DNA of 64,000 nt from Ascoidea asiatica (GCA_001600695.1 BCKQ01000004.1:558001-622000); one strand, 5' to 3'; numbered from the stretch's first letter, positions 21,508 to 32,008 are shown. The notes: generated by a model not told the origin, from the letters alone. A program made the numbers and translations.

Positions 21508-23241
21508 ATGTTTGAGAATCCATTGATTGAAGAATATAAAACTAGTAAAAAAAATAAAAGAAGAAAATTAGAAAATCTATTAAATAAGTATATTAAAAAT
21601 AATATAATAAATAATAATAATAACTTGAGAAATGAAGAAGAATCTAAAAAACATAAAAAATTCATAAAGAAGTTAAATAGATCAAATTTAATTAAAAATA
21701 ATGTTCAAGAAACTTATGAATATTGGAATAATTCTTCATTTAGCTTGAAACTCAATAGCTTTAATAATTCAAATTCAAAAAAAAGATCAAGAAATGTAAC
21801 TAATGTTGATGGAATTTATTCTGATGATGAAGATTCCAAAGATACTAATGATTATGATGAAGAAACAATAGAATCTTCTGATAATGAAATTAATGAAAAT
21901 CTTAATGAAAATTCTAATAAAAATTCTTGGGTTTATGCAAGTTTTATCATTAAAACAAGAGGTTTTGAGATTTTACCTTATTTGAATCCAATATTGAATC
22001 AATATAATGAAGATAATTCAAAATATCTTAATCCTATTGATAACAATAATAATAAAAATCTTAAAAACTTAAATTCAAATTCAGATAATATTTTAAATTC
22101 AAATCAAAATTTCACTAAAAAACATATGAATTTAATGATAAATTTACTTTATTTAAATATCTTTAAAAAAAATTGGAAAATTGCTTATAAAGTCTTTTCA
22201 ATATTAATCAAATTAAACTCTTCTCATTACTTAAATTTTAATAAAAATAAAATGAAAAAAGATAATAGTAATGTCAATTTGAATTCAGATATTAAAAGTA
22301 ATAATTCAACTAATGATAAAATTGATTTAAGATCTTTATGGCCAATTGGTGTTGAAATTTTAAATAATTTAAAAAAAGAGAAAATTAATAAACAAATTAA
22401 TAATTTAGATTTTAATATACAAAAATCTTATCAAAATCAAACTGAAAATTATAAAATTAATTCAAAATTCATTAATAAATTCAAATTAAATTCTTATAAT
22501 AATGCAAATTCAATTCAAAAATATCAAATTGAAGATATGATGAATATAAATAATGATAATAAAATCTACAAAAATGAAAAATATATGGATTGGTTAACAA
22601 TATTTTATGGTACAACTTCTTCAATTAATTTCTTCAGTACTTCAAGAAATTTTAGATTTGCTCCACAATGGAGAATTGGAAGTAAAACTTATTCACCTTT
22701 ATATATCTTAGGTTATCTTTGGTCTCTTATTTTGAAAATTAATAATTTATCTTTATCTAATTTCGATACAATAAAGAAACTTGGAAAATCTAAAGAAACA
22801 ATAAATTTTATAAAAAATGAAATTGATTATAATGAAATGATAATTTTAAATTCAAATAATCTAATTAAAGATGTAAAAGATAAATTATCTGAATTATTAT
22901 TACAACCTCCTTTTACAGATGATTTGAATTTTCTTTATTTGGAATTTATTATTGGAATAATTGAAATAAATATAGAAATTTATGAATTAATCAATAATGA
23001 ATTGAATAAATGTTTTCAAAATTATTTAAATCAAGGAAGTTCTTTAAATGATTTTCAAAATGGTATATCAAAAGAATATTTATTAGATCTTGATTCTTAT
23101 AATCATGTATTGAATTCTATAGAAAAAAATCGAGATCAACTAGATGATTTTATAAGTAATGGTCTTATAATTGATAAAAGTCTAATTAAAAAAGAAATCA
23201 GTTATCTTTTACTGAAAATTGAGGATATTCTAGTGATATAG
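21508..23241 (+). CDS. RRN11: RNA polymerase I core factor subunit
   Basis: 577 aa from the ATG at 21508. Rrn11 is one of the three subunits (with Rrn6 and Rrn7) of the core factor that positions RNA polymerase I at the rDNA promoter. Support comes from the start MFENPLIEEY, similar to yeast MFEVPIT, the block NWKIAYKVFSILIKLNS, which matches NWSLAYKIFATLIRI, LRSLWPIGVEILNNL (yeast KSLWGIGVEILDNL), APQWRIGSKTYSP, and LLLQPPFTDD. These are TPR-like helical repeats. Long Asn/Lys inserts separate the conserved parts; yeast Rrn11 is 507 aa. It is convergent with CCC2. The family is restricted to budding yeasts, which supports the placement of the genome. Confidence 0.88.
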   Translation: MFENPLIEEYKTSKKNKRRKLENLLNKYIKNNIINNNNNLRNEEESKKHKKFIKKLNRSNLIKNNVQETYEYWNNSSFSLKLNSFNNSNSKKRSRNVTNVDGIYSDDEDSKDTNDYDEETIESSDNEINENLNENSNKNSWVYASFIIKTRGFEILPYLNPILNQYNEDNSKYLNPIDNNNNKNLKNLNSNSDNILNSNQNFTKKHMNLMINLLYLNIFKKNWKIAYKVFSILIKLNSSHYLNFNKNKMKKDNSNVNLNSDIKSNNSTNDKIDLRSLWPIGVEILNNLKKEKINKQINNLDFNIQKSYQNQTENYKINSKFINKFKLNSYNNANSIQKYQIEDMMNINNDNKIYKNEKYMDWLTIFYGTTSSINFFSTSRNFRFAPQWRIGSKTYSPLYILGYLWSLILKINNLSLSNFDTIKKLGKSKETINFIKNEIDYNEMIILNSNNLIKDVKDKLSELLLQPPFTDDLNFLYLEFIIGIIEINIEIYELINNELNKCFQNYLNQGSSLNDFQNGISKEYLLDLDSYNHVLNSIEKNRDQLDDFISNGLIIDKSLIKKEISYLLLKIEDILVI

Positions 23242-23351
23242 TAACCAAAAAAAAAAAAAAAAAAAAAGAAAAAAATAGAAAAAAACTATTGAAAAAATAT
23301 TAAAAAAGTAAAAATAGAATATTAAAATATAATTTTATTATGTTTCTTTTT

Positions 23352-26300
23352 TTATAATATTGTAGAATTAATTGGTTCCCAAGATTTTAATCTTAAAGAA
23401 GATGTCACAACACAAACAGATGAAATACTCATGGAAGCTGCTGCAAATAAAGGATTCATTATACCCATTATTGCCATTGGAATCATTAACATATTATATA
23501 CAGTAGCAAGAATAAAATTGAGTCTAATTGTTTTTAAGGTTTTATTTGATAAATTCAAACTATTAATTAATGATAATAAATCATCATCTAATAATATGAT
23601 ATCAGCTGCTGAAGTTGCAATATCTGTTGCTGAACTAAAGGATATTCCAATATCTGCTTGACTTATAGCTGCAGCATCATTTATACCATCACCAATAAAT
23701 AAAACTTTTTTAATTTTTTGTAAATTTGAAACTAATTTTGCTTTATCTGAAGGAGTTTGTTCAGCAAATATTGAATTTAATTCAATTCCAACTTGATTTC
23801 CAACTCTTTTTGCAATTTGATAATTATCACCAGTAACCATTGCAACTTCATAACCATGTTTTTTAAGATAATTTATAACTTCTTTTGCATGAGGTTTTAT
23901 TGAATCAGTTAAAATCATAAAACCTAAAATTTCTTCATCAATTGAAAGATAAATTTTAGTTCCAATAATATTTTCAGTAATATCTTGTTTTAAATTAACT
24001 AATTTTGCATTACCAAGTTTAATAGTATGTTCAAAATTATTATCATTATCATTATCATTAATATTTTTAAAATTTGCAACTATACCCAGTCCAGGTTGAT
24101 TTTTAATATTATAAATTTGAAAATTATTTTTAAAAGATTCATTTGAATTTTCTAAATTATTTAAAATAGATCTTGAATAACTTTCAATTGATTTTGCAAT
24201 TGGATGATCAGAATTTTTTTCAATTAAATTTATTAAACTCCAAATTTGAAAATGATTTAAATTAAATTTTTCAAATAAATTTTCAAAAAATTTAAAATTT
24301 ATAATTTTCATTGAACCTGTTGTTAAAGTATTTGTTTTATCAAATAAAATTATATCAATTTTATTTAAATTTTCTAAAATATCACCACCTTTAATTAAAA
24401 GACCATTTTTTGCACCAACACCAGTACCAACCATAATTGCAGTTGGAGCAGCTAAACCTAAAGCACATGGACAAGCAACAACAATTACAGAAATTCCAAT
24501 TTTTAAAGAAACAAAAAATTTACCATTTGATTTAATTGAATTATAAAATCTTTTTGGTAAATCTTCAATATTTGTAAAATAATAATTAAAAATTAAAAAC
24601 CAAAATAAGAATGTGAAAAATGATAAACAAATTATTGAAGGTACAAAAATTGAAGCAATATAATCTGCATACCTTTGTAATGGAGCTTTTTTAGTTTGAG
24701 CATTTTTTACAAGAGAAATAATTTGATTTAATTTTGTTGAATCACCAATATATTTAACTTTCATATAAAAAGTATTTGATTTATTTACAGAACCTGCAAT
24801 TACATTTGAATTAATTTTTTTTAAAATTGGTATTGATTCACCAGTTAATAAAGATTCATCAATTTCAGATTCACCAAAAATTATAAAACCATCAGCAGGA
24901 ATTTTTTCACCTTGTTTAATAATTAAAATATCATTTGGTTGAATAAAATCAGATAAAATTTTTTCAATTTCAAATTCTTCTAAATTTTTTATAGATTTAT
25001 TAATATTATTATTATTATTATTATTAATAATATTAAATAAATTTGATTCAAATTCTAATTGATTTTTAATTACAAAAGAATTTGAAGGTGTTAAATTTAA
25101 TAAATTTGATAAAGATGAAGTTGTTTGACTTTTTGCTTTATTTTCTAACCATTTACCAAAAGATATAAAAATAATTAACATTGCAGAAGTATCAAATAAA
25201 ACAATTGGTTTAATTTTAGAATTTTTAAAAATTAAAGAAATTAACATTGAATAAATTGAGAAAAAATAAGTTATAGAAGTTGAAGTTGAAATTAAAACAT
25301 CCATATTTGTATTACCATTTTTTAAAGATTTATATGAATTTATATAAAAAATTTTACCTAATTTAAATTGAATAATTGTTGAAAATATTAAAGAAATTAA
25401 ATCATTTAAATATAAACCAGAATTAAGAATTTGAAAATAATTATTTTTATAATTAAATTTTTTTAGAATTAATGGTAAAAAATTATGTAAAAATAAAATT
25501 GGTAAACCTAAGAATAAAGAATTTTTAAAATTTTTAAACCAAAATTTAATTTCATTAATTTTAGATAAATTTTTTAATTGATTTAAATTATTAATTGAAT
25601 TTTTAGGTAAACAAATTATATTAAATTTTTGATTTAAATTATTAATAATTGATCTAATTTTTATTGTAGAATTAAAATTATAAATTAAATTTAATAAATT
25701 TTGATTTTTATTCATTTTTACAAAAATTATATTATTAAAAGAAGATTTTAAATAATTTTCAATTTCATTTGAATTTAAATTTTTTAAAATATTTTCATTA
25801 CCTAATATTGATAATTTTAAATTTATTGTATCTTTTTGATTATTAATTTTATTGGCGGTTAAGTTTAAAGATGAATTAAATTCATTAAATTCATTTAATT
25901 TATTTAATTCAATTAATTCAATTGAGGAATTAGATAATTGATAAGAATATGGATATGAAGATATTAAATTACAATCAAAACCAGAATTATCTATTATATC
26001 TAATAAAACATTTGAATTAATTTTAATTGAATGAATAATTTTAGCTTCTTCAGTTAATAAAGATATATTTATATCATTTATTAAATTATTTTTAATATTA
26101 TTTTTAATATTTAAATTTAAAATTGATTTTGTAATTGAAGAAGTACATGAAGAACAAGTCATACCTTGTATTGAAATTATAGATTCAATTAATTGATTAT
26201 CATCATTGTCATTGTCATTTGTATTGTCATTGTTATTGTTATTGTTATTGTTGATTAATGGAGATTTAGAAGATATAGTGTATGATGAATTATCTTTAAT

Positions 26301-26516
26301 TAAAGAATCAGAAGAATCCGAAGATGAAGTTAAATTGAAATTTGAATTATCTGAATTACTTTCATTATCTATATCATTATTAATTAAATTTTGATTTTCA
26401 TATTCATCATTATTATTATGATTATTATTATTATTATTATTATTATTAATATTATTTTTAATATTAATATTAAAATTTTTAAAATTTGAGAATAAATTTG
26501 AAAATGAAAATGACAT
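23352..26516 (-). CDS. CCC2: Copper-transporting P1B-type ATPase
   Basis: 1054 aa from the ATG at 26516, close to yeast Ccc2 (1004). It pumps Cu(I) into the late Golgi to metallate multicopper oxidases. One intact heavy-metal domain is visible (GMTCSSC, about residue 117); a second N-terminal ferredoxin-like unit has lost its CxxC. Transport and catalytic motifs are LLTGES (actuator), CPCALGLAAP (metal site), SDHPIAKSI (nucleotide domain) and MVTGDN with GDGINDAAAISQADIG. Eight membrane segments can be placed. The phosphorylation motif reads DKTNT instead of the near-invariant DKTGT (Asp726, Asn729, genomic 24327-24341); the codon is AAT, two changes from any Gly codon. The N-terminus is Asn/Ser/Asp-rich. 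Confidence 0.93.
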   Translation of the reverse strand: MSFSFSNLFSNFKNFNINIKNNINNNNNNNNNHNNNDEYENQNLINNDIDNESNSDNSNFNLTSSSDSSDSLIKDNSSYTISSKSPLINNNNNNNNDNTNDNDNDDNQLIESIISIQGMTCSSCTSSITKSILNLNIKNNIKNNLINDINISLLTEEAKIIHSIKINSNVLLDIIDNSGFDCNLISSYPYSYQLSNSSIELIELNKLNEFNEFNSSLNLTANKINNQKDTINLKLSILGNENILKNLNSNEIENYLKSSFNNIIFVKMNKNQNLLNLIYNFNSTIKIRSIINNLNQKFNIICLPKNSINNLNQLKNLSKINEIKFWFKNFKNSLFLGLPILFLHNFLPLILKKFNYKNNYFQILNSGLYLNDLISLIFSTIIQFKLGKIFYINSYKSLKNGNTNMDVLISTSTSITYFFSIYSMLISLIFKNSKIKPIVLFDTSAMLIIFISFGKWLENKAKSQTTSSLSNLLNLTPSNSFVIKNQLEFESNLFNIINNNNNNNINKSIKNLEEFEIEKILSDFIQPNDILIIKQGEKIPADGFIIFGESEIDESLLTGESIPILKKINSNVIAGSVNKSNTFYMKVKYIGDSTKLNQIISLVKNAQTKKAPLQRYADYIASIFVPSIICLSFFTFLFWFLIFNYYFTNIEDLPKRFYNSIKSNGKFFVSLKIGISVIVVACPCALGLAAPTAIMVGTGVGAKNGLLIKGGDILENLNKIDIILFDKTNTLTTGSMKIINFKFFENLFEKFNLNHFQIWSLINLIEKNSDHPIAKSIESYSRSILNNLENSNESFKNNFQIYNIKNQPGLGIVANFKNINDNDNDNNFEHTIKLGNAKLVNLKQDITENIIGTKIYLSIDEEILGFMILTDSIKPHAKEVINYLKKHGYEVAMVTGDNYQIAKRVGNQVGIELNSIFAEQTPSDKAKLVSNLQKIKKVLFIGDGINDAAAISQADIGISFSSATDIATSAADIILLDDDLLSLINSLNLSNKTLKTIRLNFILATVYNMLMIPMAIMGIMNPLFAAASMSISSVCVVTSSLRLKSWEPINSTIL

Positions 26517-27532
26517 TATTTTAGGATTTGGATATGATAAATATTTTAGAATATATTTAAAAGAATATTCATGAAACTGAGATTGTTTAGATTGATTAGA
26601 TTATAGGGATTTGATATTTCAACGGGGTTTGATTATCTTATATATTTTGTTATTTGATTAATGGATAATTTGAGTGATAAATTGATAATAAAGCTAGTAT
26701 ATATATATAAATATGAGTATGAGACAAAGAAAAAGAGAAAGAGGAAAAGAAAGAGAATAAGCAGGAAAGTAAGAATATGAGGAAGCAAAGAGAAAAGAAA
26801 AAGAAATAAAGGATAATATATATGAAGAGAAATGTATTTGATATGTAATATGATAATGTAATATGATAATGTATATAATATAATAATGAGTAGTGGTAGT
26901 ATTTAGTATGAGAATAAAGTGAGAATAAAGTGAGAATAAAGTGAGAATAAAGGTATATTTTGTTAAGTATGGCGTAGAGCATAAACGCCGGAGGTTTCTT
27001 TGGCGCTTTACCCTTAGATGGAATTGATAGCAGAGAAGAGGGAAGTGAGAAGAGGGAGGGAAAGAGAGAGAGAGAGAGAGAGTGTGTGTGTGTGTGTGTG
27101 TGTGTGTGAGAGTGATCGCTTTTCTTCCATGGGGTCTGTTTTATCTGGGCATGAAGAAGTGGCCGGGGGTGGCGGGTATTTAGATACATCTGTGGATGGC
27201 GGTTTTTATCGAGACAGGCACGTGATACAGCTTGGTCAGGTGACCAACTATTGAGTCACATGACCTTTGTTTTTTTCAACCAGTAATATCTCTGAGATCA
27301 CTTCCACTATTATTATATTGAATTACTATTGAAGTGTATTGAAGTGTATTGTATTATATTATATTCATTTGGCGCTGGTGAACTATCGAAATTTGGTATT
27401 TAGATTTAATACTCCAATAATTATATCTCTAATATCAATTATATATTATATATTATATATATATATATACTTCATATCATATCATATCATATCATATCAT
27501 ATTTCATATTCTTAATCAATATCAATATCAAT
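26517..27532. promoter_or_regulatory. Divergent promoter of CCC2 and ATP17
   Basis: No convincing gene. A (GA)n tract runs into a (GT)n tract at about 27064-27109; the open frames across it are simple-sequence artefacts. The ATP17-proximal part holds a cluster of dyad sites: CACGTG (27220-27225), TTGGTCAGGTGACCAA (27232-27247, 7-bp perfect arms with a 2-base spacer, containing GTCAGGTGAC) and GTCACATGAC (27255-27264). These lie 260-310 bp upstream of the ATP17 start. Cbf1-type factors regulate respiratory genes in several yeasts, which makes them plausible binders. CATAT repeats (27473-27500) precede the start. Confidence 0.5.
27064..27109. repeat. Compound (GA)n-(GT)n microsatellite
   Basis: About nine GA units are followed directly by about thirteen GT units, with a sharp transition near 27082. 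It lies in the promoter region between CCC2 and ATP17. Purine-pyrimidine alternation of the GT part can adopt left-handed DNA, but no function is implied. Length is likely variable between strains. Confidence 0.85.
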
Positions 27533-27835
27533 ATGTCATTTATTGCAAAACGTTCATTATCAACATTAATTCCACCAAAGATTGCATCTGTTAAAAATTT
27601 AGGTTCAAATCCAAATGCAAAACGTATGGTTAATGTTGTTTCATTTTATAAATCTTTACCACAAGGTCAAATTGAATTAAAAAAATCTTGGGGTCCAATA
27701 TCAAAATATAAATCTGCTTATTTTGATGGTGATAATGCTTCTGGTAAACCAATAATTCATATTGCTTTATTTTTATTAATTTCTGGTTATTCAATGGAAT
27801 ATTATTTTCATCATGCTGCTCATAAAGATCATTAA
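27533..27835 (+). CDS. ATP17: ATP synthase subunit f
   Basis: 100 aa, as in yeast (101). Subunit f of the mitochondrial F1Fo-ATP synthase is a small membrane protein of the peripheral-stalk/Fo region needed for assembly and dimer stability. Conserved blocks are STLIPPK, the segment SNPNAKRMVNVVSFYKSLPQG, YFDGDNASGKP, the single transmembrane helix IIHIALFLLISGYSMEYYFHH, and a His-rich C-terminus. The first residues (SFIAKRSLSTL) fit a short mitochondrial targeting signal. It is convergent with LSM6, about 100 bp away. Confidence 0.96.
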   Translation: MSFIAKRSLSTLIPPKIASVKNLGSNPNAKRMVNVVSFYKSLPQGQIELKKSWGPISKYKSAYFDGDNASGKPIIHIALFLLISGYSMEYYFHHAAHKDH

Positions 27836-27939
27836 ATTTATAACCTTTCATTATAATTATTATTAACTATATATAGATATATTCATATAAAATTACTTAT
27901 ATATTCATCTAATATATATATATATATATATATATATCA

Positions 27940-28194
27940 TTACACTTCAGAAATATATTGAACTGTATTACCTCGTATAAATACATCACCATAATTTCTA
28001 CTTTTTTCACCATTTATAATCTCAATTGTTTTTGGTCCTAAAACTATATTCATATATCCATCAATCATTTGTAAAATTCCATGATATTCAATTCCTGAAT
28101 TTAATTTAATTATAACTTCATTATCTTTAATATCATTTAAAAATTTACTTGGATCTGTTTTATTATTATTATCCTCTTTTATAACTTTACTCAT
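27940..28194 (-). CDS. LSM6: U6 snRNA-associated Sm-like protein Lsm6
   Basis: 84-aa protein (yeast 86) that is one Sm fold. Sm1 motif: EVIIKLNSGIEYHGILQMIDGYMNIVL; Sm2 motif: GDVFIRGNTVQYIS. Lsm6 is part of both the nuclear Lsm2-8 ring on U6 snRNA and the cytoplasmic Lsm1-7/Pat1 ring that promotes mRNA decapping. The GYMN and FIRG signatures point to Lsm6 (or SmF, its closest relative); the VQYISE end favours Lsm6. It is divergent from GET3. Confidence 0.92.
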   Translation of the reverse strand: MSKVIKEDNNNKTDPSKFLNDIKDNEVIIKLNSGIEYHGILQMIDGYMNIVLGPKTIEIINGEKSRNYGDVFIRGNTVQYISEV

Positions 28195-28566
28195 ATTTTA
28201 TTCTATTCTCTTATATTATATTATTATATATTCATTCTTTAATCAGATTATAATAATCCTTAATCAATAAATTCTTATTAAATATTCTTATTAAATATTA
28301 TTATTAAATTATATTATTATTGTTATTGAAAAGTTAAAATATGTAATGACTAATAGATTACATAATACTTCTGCTGACTCATCATACTCAATTGCTGACT
28401 AACACTCAATTACGTAACTAATTACATAATCTGAAACTTGTCTTTATTATTTTAAATTATTAATATAATAATTAACGTTATATAAAAGGAATAATAGAAG
28501 TAAATATAATAAATAACAAGTATAAATATAAATATAAATATAAATATAAATATAAAAATAATTAAA
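28195..28566. promoter_or_regulatory. Divergent promoter of LSM6 and GET3
   Basis: No gene is seen. AT-rich. TACGTAACTAATTACATAATCTG (about 28411-28433) repeats the TTACNTAA-type half-sites seen near 8680. TATAAA-containing runs and a (TATAAA)n array (28517-28556) lie directly before GET3. Confidence 0.4.
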
Positions 28567-29232
28567 ATGTCAGAAGATAATTTAGATCTTGAATTAAATT
28601 TAGAACCAACTCTTAATCATATATTTTCTTCAAATTCAACATTAAAATGGATTTTTGTTGGTGGTAAAGGTGGTGTTGGTAAAACAACTTCATCATGTTC
28701 AATTGCTTTACAATTATCAAAAAAAAATCCAAATAAAAATTTTTTATTAATTTCAACAGATCCTGCTCATAATTTATCTGATGCTTTTGGTCAAAAATTT
28801 GATAAAGATGCAAGAAAAGTTAATAATTTATTAAATTTATCATGTATGGAAATTGATCCAAATGCTTTTATTGAAGATTTAAAAAATAATAATAATAATA
28901 ATCAAAATCAAAATCAAAATGGTGATGGAAATAATCAAGATTTAAATAATAATCCATTAGCTGGTATAATGAATGATATGACATCTTCAATTCCTGGAAT
29001 TGATGAAGCTTTATCATTTATGGAAGTTATGAAACATATTAAAAAAAATGATTCAAATGGTAATAAAATTGATTATGATACAATTATTTTTGATACAGCT
29101 CCAACTGGTCATACATTAAGATTTTTACAATTACCATCAACTTTAGAAAAATTATTAATTAAATTAAATAATTTATCAGGTAAATTTGGTCCATTAATTA
29201 ATAATTTTATTTCTTCAAATAATTCCTCAGGA

Positions 29233-29275
<43 letters not shown>

Positions 29276-29724
29276 GTCAAATTGGTAATGAAAATAAAGA
29301 TATTTTTAAAAAATTAAGTGAAATTCAAAAAACAGTAAGTGAAATTAATAAAGAATTTCAAAATCCAGATTTAACAACATTTATTTGTGTTTGTATAAGT
29401 GAATTTTTATCATTATATGAAACTGAGAGATTAATTCAAGAATTAATATCATATAATATGGATGTTAATTCAATTATTATTAATCAATTATTATTTGAAG
29501 ATTTAAATAATTGTAAGAGATGTAAATCAAGATGGAAAATGCAAAAAAAATATTTAAATGAAATGTTTGATTTATATGAAGATTTTCATTTAATTAAAAT
29601 GCCATTATTAGGTAATGAAATTAGAGGTTTAAATAATTTAATTAAATTTAGTCAATTTTTATCAAAACCATATGATCCAATTAATGATAATCATATAATT
29701 TTTGAATTAGAAAATCAAGATTAA
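28567..29724 (+). CDS. GET3: Get3 ATPase for tail-anchored proteins
   Basis: 385 aa (yeast 354). Get3 is the cytosolic homodimeric ATPase that carries tail-anchored proteins to the Get1/Get2 receptor of the ER. Motifs: deviant Walker [11 protein letters not shown] (residues 32-41), [13 protein letters not shown] (switch I), [16 protein letters not shown] (switch II), and the zinc-binding CxxC pair of the dimer (CKRC, Cys316/Cys319). Two Asn/Gln-rich insertions are seen: one after the DPNAFIED block (28885-28950) and one of about 14 Asn (29233-29275) near the client-binding groove. Those inserts fall in flexible loops, so function is likely intact. Confidence 0.96.
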
Positions 29725-29786
29725 TTATTTATATTTATATTTTTATATACAAGTGTTTAAGTTAATTGAGTAATAAATAAGTTAAA

Positions 29787-31403
29787 TTATGAAAAAAGTT
29801 TATAAATCCAATGAGGTTTATATTCCATTGGAATTTTTAAATTATTTAAATCATTTTTATAATTTAAAATTTTTTTTTCATAAAATGAAATTTTTTCTTT
29901 ATTTTTTTTATTTTCATTATTATTTTCATTATATAATAAATGAGAATACATTTTAATTAAATTTTTATAATTTAAATTTAAAATTAAATAACAATTTTTA
30001 TTTGAATTTAAATATGGTAAAGATTGAATAATTATTAATTCAGACCATTTTATTGAATTTTTATAATCTTTTTTTAACCATAAAATTTCAGAAATATATA
30101 ATTTTAATTTTGGTATATCATCAAAATTTATATCTAATTGACTTTGATGTTGATTATTATTATTATTATTATTTAAATTAAAGAAAAAAAGATGATTTGG
30201 ATTAATTTTATTATTAAATTTTATAAAATTTTGATAATTAATTAAATTATTTAAATTATTTAATAAAATTTCTAAAGATTTATCTAAATATTTATTAATT
30301 TTTGATTTATTATAATATTTAAGATAAAATAAAGCTAAATTTGTAGTTGAATCTAATAAATCTCTTGATAATAAAGTTTTTTTAAAATCAAATAAATATA
30401 TATCACTTAAATCTAAGTTATTATTTGATGGTGAAGTGGGTGAAGTGGGAGAATTGGGAGAAATGGAAATTGAATTATTATCTTTTAAAAGTTTAATTGA
30501 ATTAATATAATAATTTTGTAAAATTTGAAAATTTAAATCATTTGAATTTAATAAATTTTTATCTTGATTATAAATATTAATTAAAAGATTTGGATATAAA
30601 TTATAAGCTTTTGATAATAATTCATAAGATACAAGATTATTTATGTTATCTTTAGTGGTAATTGTATTTGAATCAATTATTTCAAAAACGTAAGATAATA
30701 ATTTATTTATAATTTTTAAATCATTTAAATTTGAATAATTTTTAGATTTTATTAATGATAATCTTATAATTATATCATTATAAAATTTAATAAATTGTAA
30801 ATCATTTGAATTTAATAAAATATTTATTGGAATTAAATTTATATCATTTGAAAATTTATTAAAATTTAAATTATAATTATTATTAAAATTTCTTAAAATA
30901 GATAAATAAAATTCTTCAGATTTTTTTAAATCATTTTTAAATTGATCAAAGAATAAAGAAATTAAATAAATTAATTTAATTTTGAATGTAATATTTGATG
31001 AGGTTGTATTTGAAGGATAATAATTTTTTTTAAATAAATAATTTTTTATAATTTTATAAATTATAATTATTAAAATTATTGAAGATATATAAAAAATTAA
31101 AATTCCTTTAAGTATTGAATTTGAGAATTTTAAAAATTTTATACCTATTGGATTTTTAATTATTATTCTTTTGAAGTTTCTTTTTTGGATTAATGAATTT
31201 AAAATTAATTTATTATTGTTGTTTTTGTTGTTTTTGTTGTTGTTATTTAATAGTGAAGATAGTAGTCTCTTGTTATTATTGTTATTATTGTTATTATTGT
31301 TATTAGTTAATGATAATGGATTGAATGAATTGAGAGAGTTTAAGGAATTGAAGGAGGTAAGACTCTTTGATAAGGGTCTTTTTAAAAGTGAAGTTCTTAT
31401 CAT
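29787..31403 (-). CDS. Mitochondrial membrane TPR-like protein (Mgr3-like?)
   Basis: 538 aa from the ATG at 31403. The N-terminus is basic and Ser/Leu/Asn-rich (RTSLLKRPLSKSLTSF, then poly-Asn), as in mitochondrial presequences. A single strongly hydrophobic segment follows at about residues 94-113 (ILIFYISSIILIIIIYKII). The rest is helical with TPR-like spacing: a run with DQFKNDLKKSEEFYLSIL, one with TTNLALFYLKYYNKS, and LWLKKDYKNSIKWSELIIIQ, ending in PMEYKPHWIYKLFS. This layout resembles Mgr3, the inner-membrane adaptor of the i-AAA protease, but sequence identity is too weak by eye to assign it. Another mitochondrial TPR protein is possible. Confidence 0.6.
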   Translation of the reverse strand: MIRTSLLKRPLSKSLTSFNSLNSLNSFNPLSLTNNNNNNNNNNNKRLLSSLLNNNNKNNKNNNNKLILNSLIQKRNFKRIIIKNPIGIKFLKFSNSILKGILIFYISSIILIIIIYKIIKNYLFKKNYYPSNTTSSNITFKIKLIYLISLFFDQFKNDLKKSEEFYLSILRNFNNNYNLNFNKFSNDINLIPINILLNSNDLQFIKFYNDIIIRLSLIKSKNYSNLNDLKIINKLLSYVFEIIDSNTITTKDNINNLVSYELLSKAYNLYPNLLINIYNQDKNLLNSNDLNFQILQNYYINSIKLLKDNNSISISPNSPTSPTSPSNNNLDLSDIYLFDFKKTLLSRDLLDSTTNLALFYLKYYNKSKINKYLDKSLEILLNNLNNLINYQNFIKFNNKINPNHLFFFNLNNNNNNNQHQSQLDINFDDIPKLKLYISEILWLKKDYKNSIKWSELIIIQSLPYLNSNKNCYLILNLNYKNLIKMYSHLLYNENNNENKKNKEKISFYEKKILNYKNDLNNLKIPMEYKPHWIYKLFS

Positions 31404-32008
31404 TGTCAGATAATATACTTTATATCAATTGATTATTATATTCTATTAATTATTATCTTCTCATCATATTGTTATTATTGTTATTATTATTGTTGTTATT
31501 ATTATTATTACTGTTGTTATTATTGTTTATTTATTCAGAAGTGAGAAGTGAGAAGTGAGAAGTGAGAAGTGAATATAAGAATCTAAAATGTGACGACGAT
31601 CACGTGGGCATGACCACGTGGTATTGTAAAACAAATAAACAAATAAACAAATAAACAATAAATCAGATCTGAAAAGGAGAGAAATCAAAAGGAACTTGTA
31701 CTTGGGAGTAGTATTAGAGATAGTAGTAGTGATAGTAGTAGTGATAGTAGTAGTGAAGTCACATCATCTCTATTTGAAGATATTATTTCCTATTTCGAAA
31801 ATATTTTAGTCACGTTTTTGAAAAATGAACTTTTGAAAAAGCTCAGCGGAAATCACCCAAAATCCGCCAAATAACCGCATTTGTATCAGACAAAGGATTT
31901 AAAATCGGGCCCGAAGGTTTTAAGAGTGACCAGAAAGTATTAACATGGGAAGCCAGGTACCCTCTATAAATGGAATATATATAAAAGAAGTACAGTACTA
32001 ACAGATTG
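31404..32008. promoter_or_regulatory. Intergenic region with paired CACGTG boxes
   Basis: No gene is seen. AGAAGTG units repeat at about 31537-31571. At 31601-31620 CACGTGG and its inverted copy CCACGTG flank GCATGA, giving two E-boxes in perfect dyad symmetry about 200 bp upstream of the minus-strand TPR gene. GATAGTAGTAGT repeats occur near 31715-31755. A G+C-richer patch with CCGCCAAATAACCGC (about 31861-31880) and TCGGGCCCGAAGG (31905-31917) lies nearer the small gene at 32.0 kb. Confidence 0.45.
31601..31620. promoter_or_regulatory. Palindromic pair of E-boxes
   Basis: CACGTGG (31601-31607), spacer GCATGA, CCACGTG (31614-31620): a perfect 7-bp inverted repeat in which each arm contains the bHLH core CACGTG. 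The sites are about 200 bp upstream of the minus-strand gene starting at 31403. Cbf1, Tye7 or Pho4-type factors bind such cores. Confidence 0.6.

Noticed and set aside
26650-27189. Minus-strand open frame of 179 codons with an ATG
   Set aside because: It crosses the (GA)n-(GT)n microsatellite and is otherwise Tyr/Ser/Phe/Leu low complexity; no domain; it overlaps the promoter of CCC2/ATP17.
27018-27254. Plus-strand frame with (RE)n and (VC)n repeats
   Set aside because: Product of the same microsatellite; overlaps the frame on the other strand and promoter dyads; no conserved sequence.
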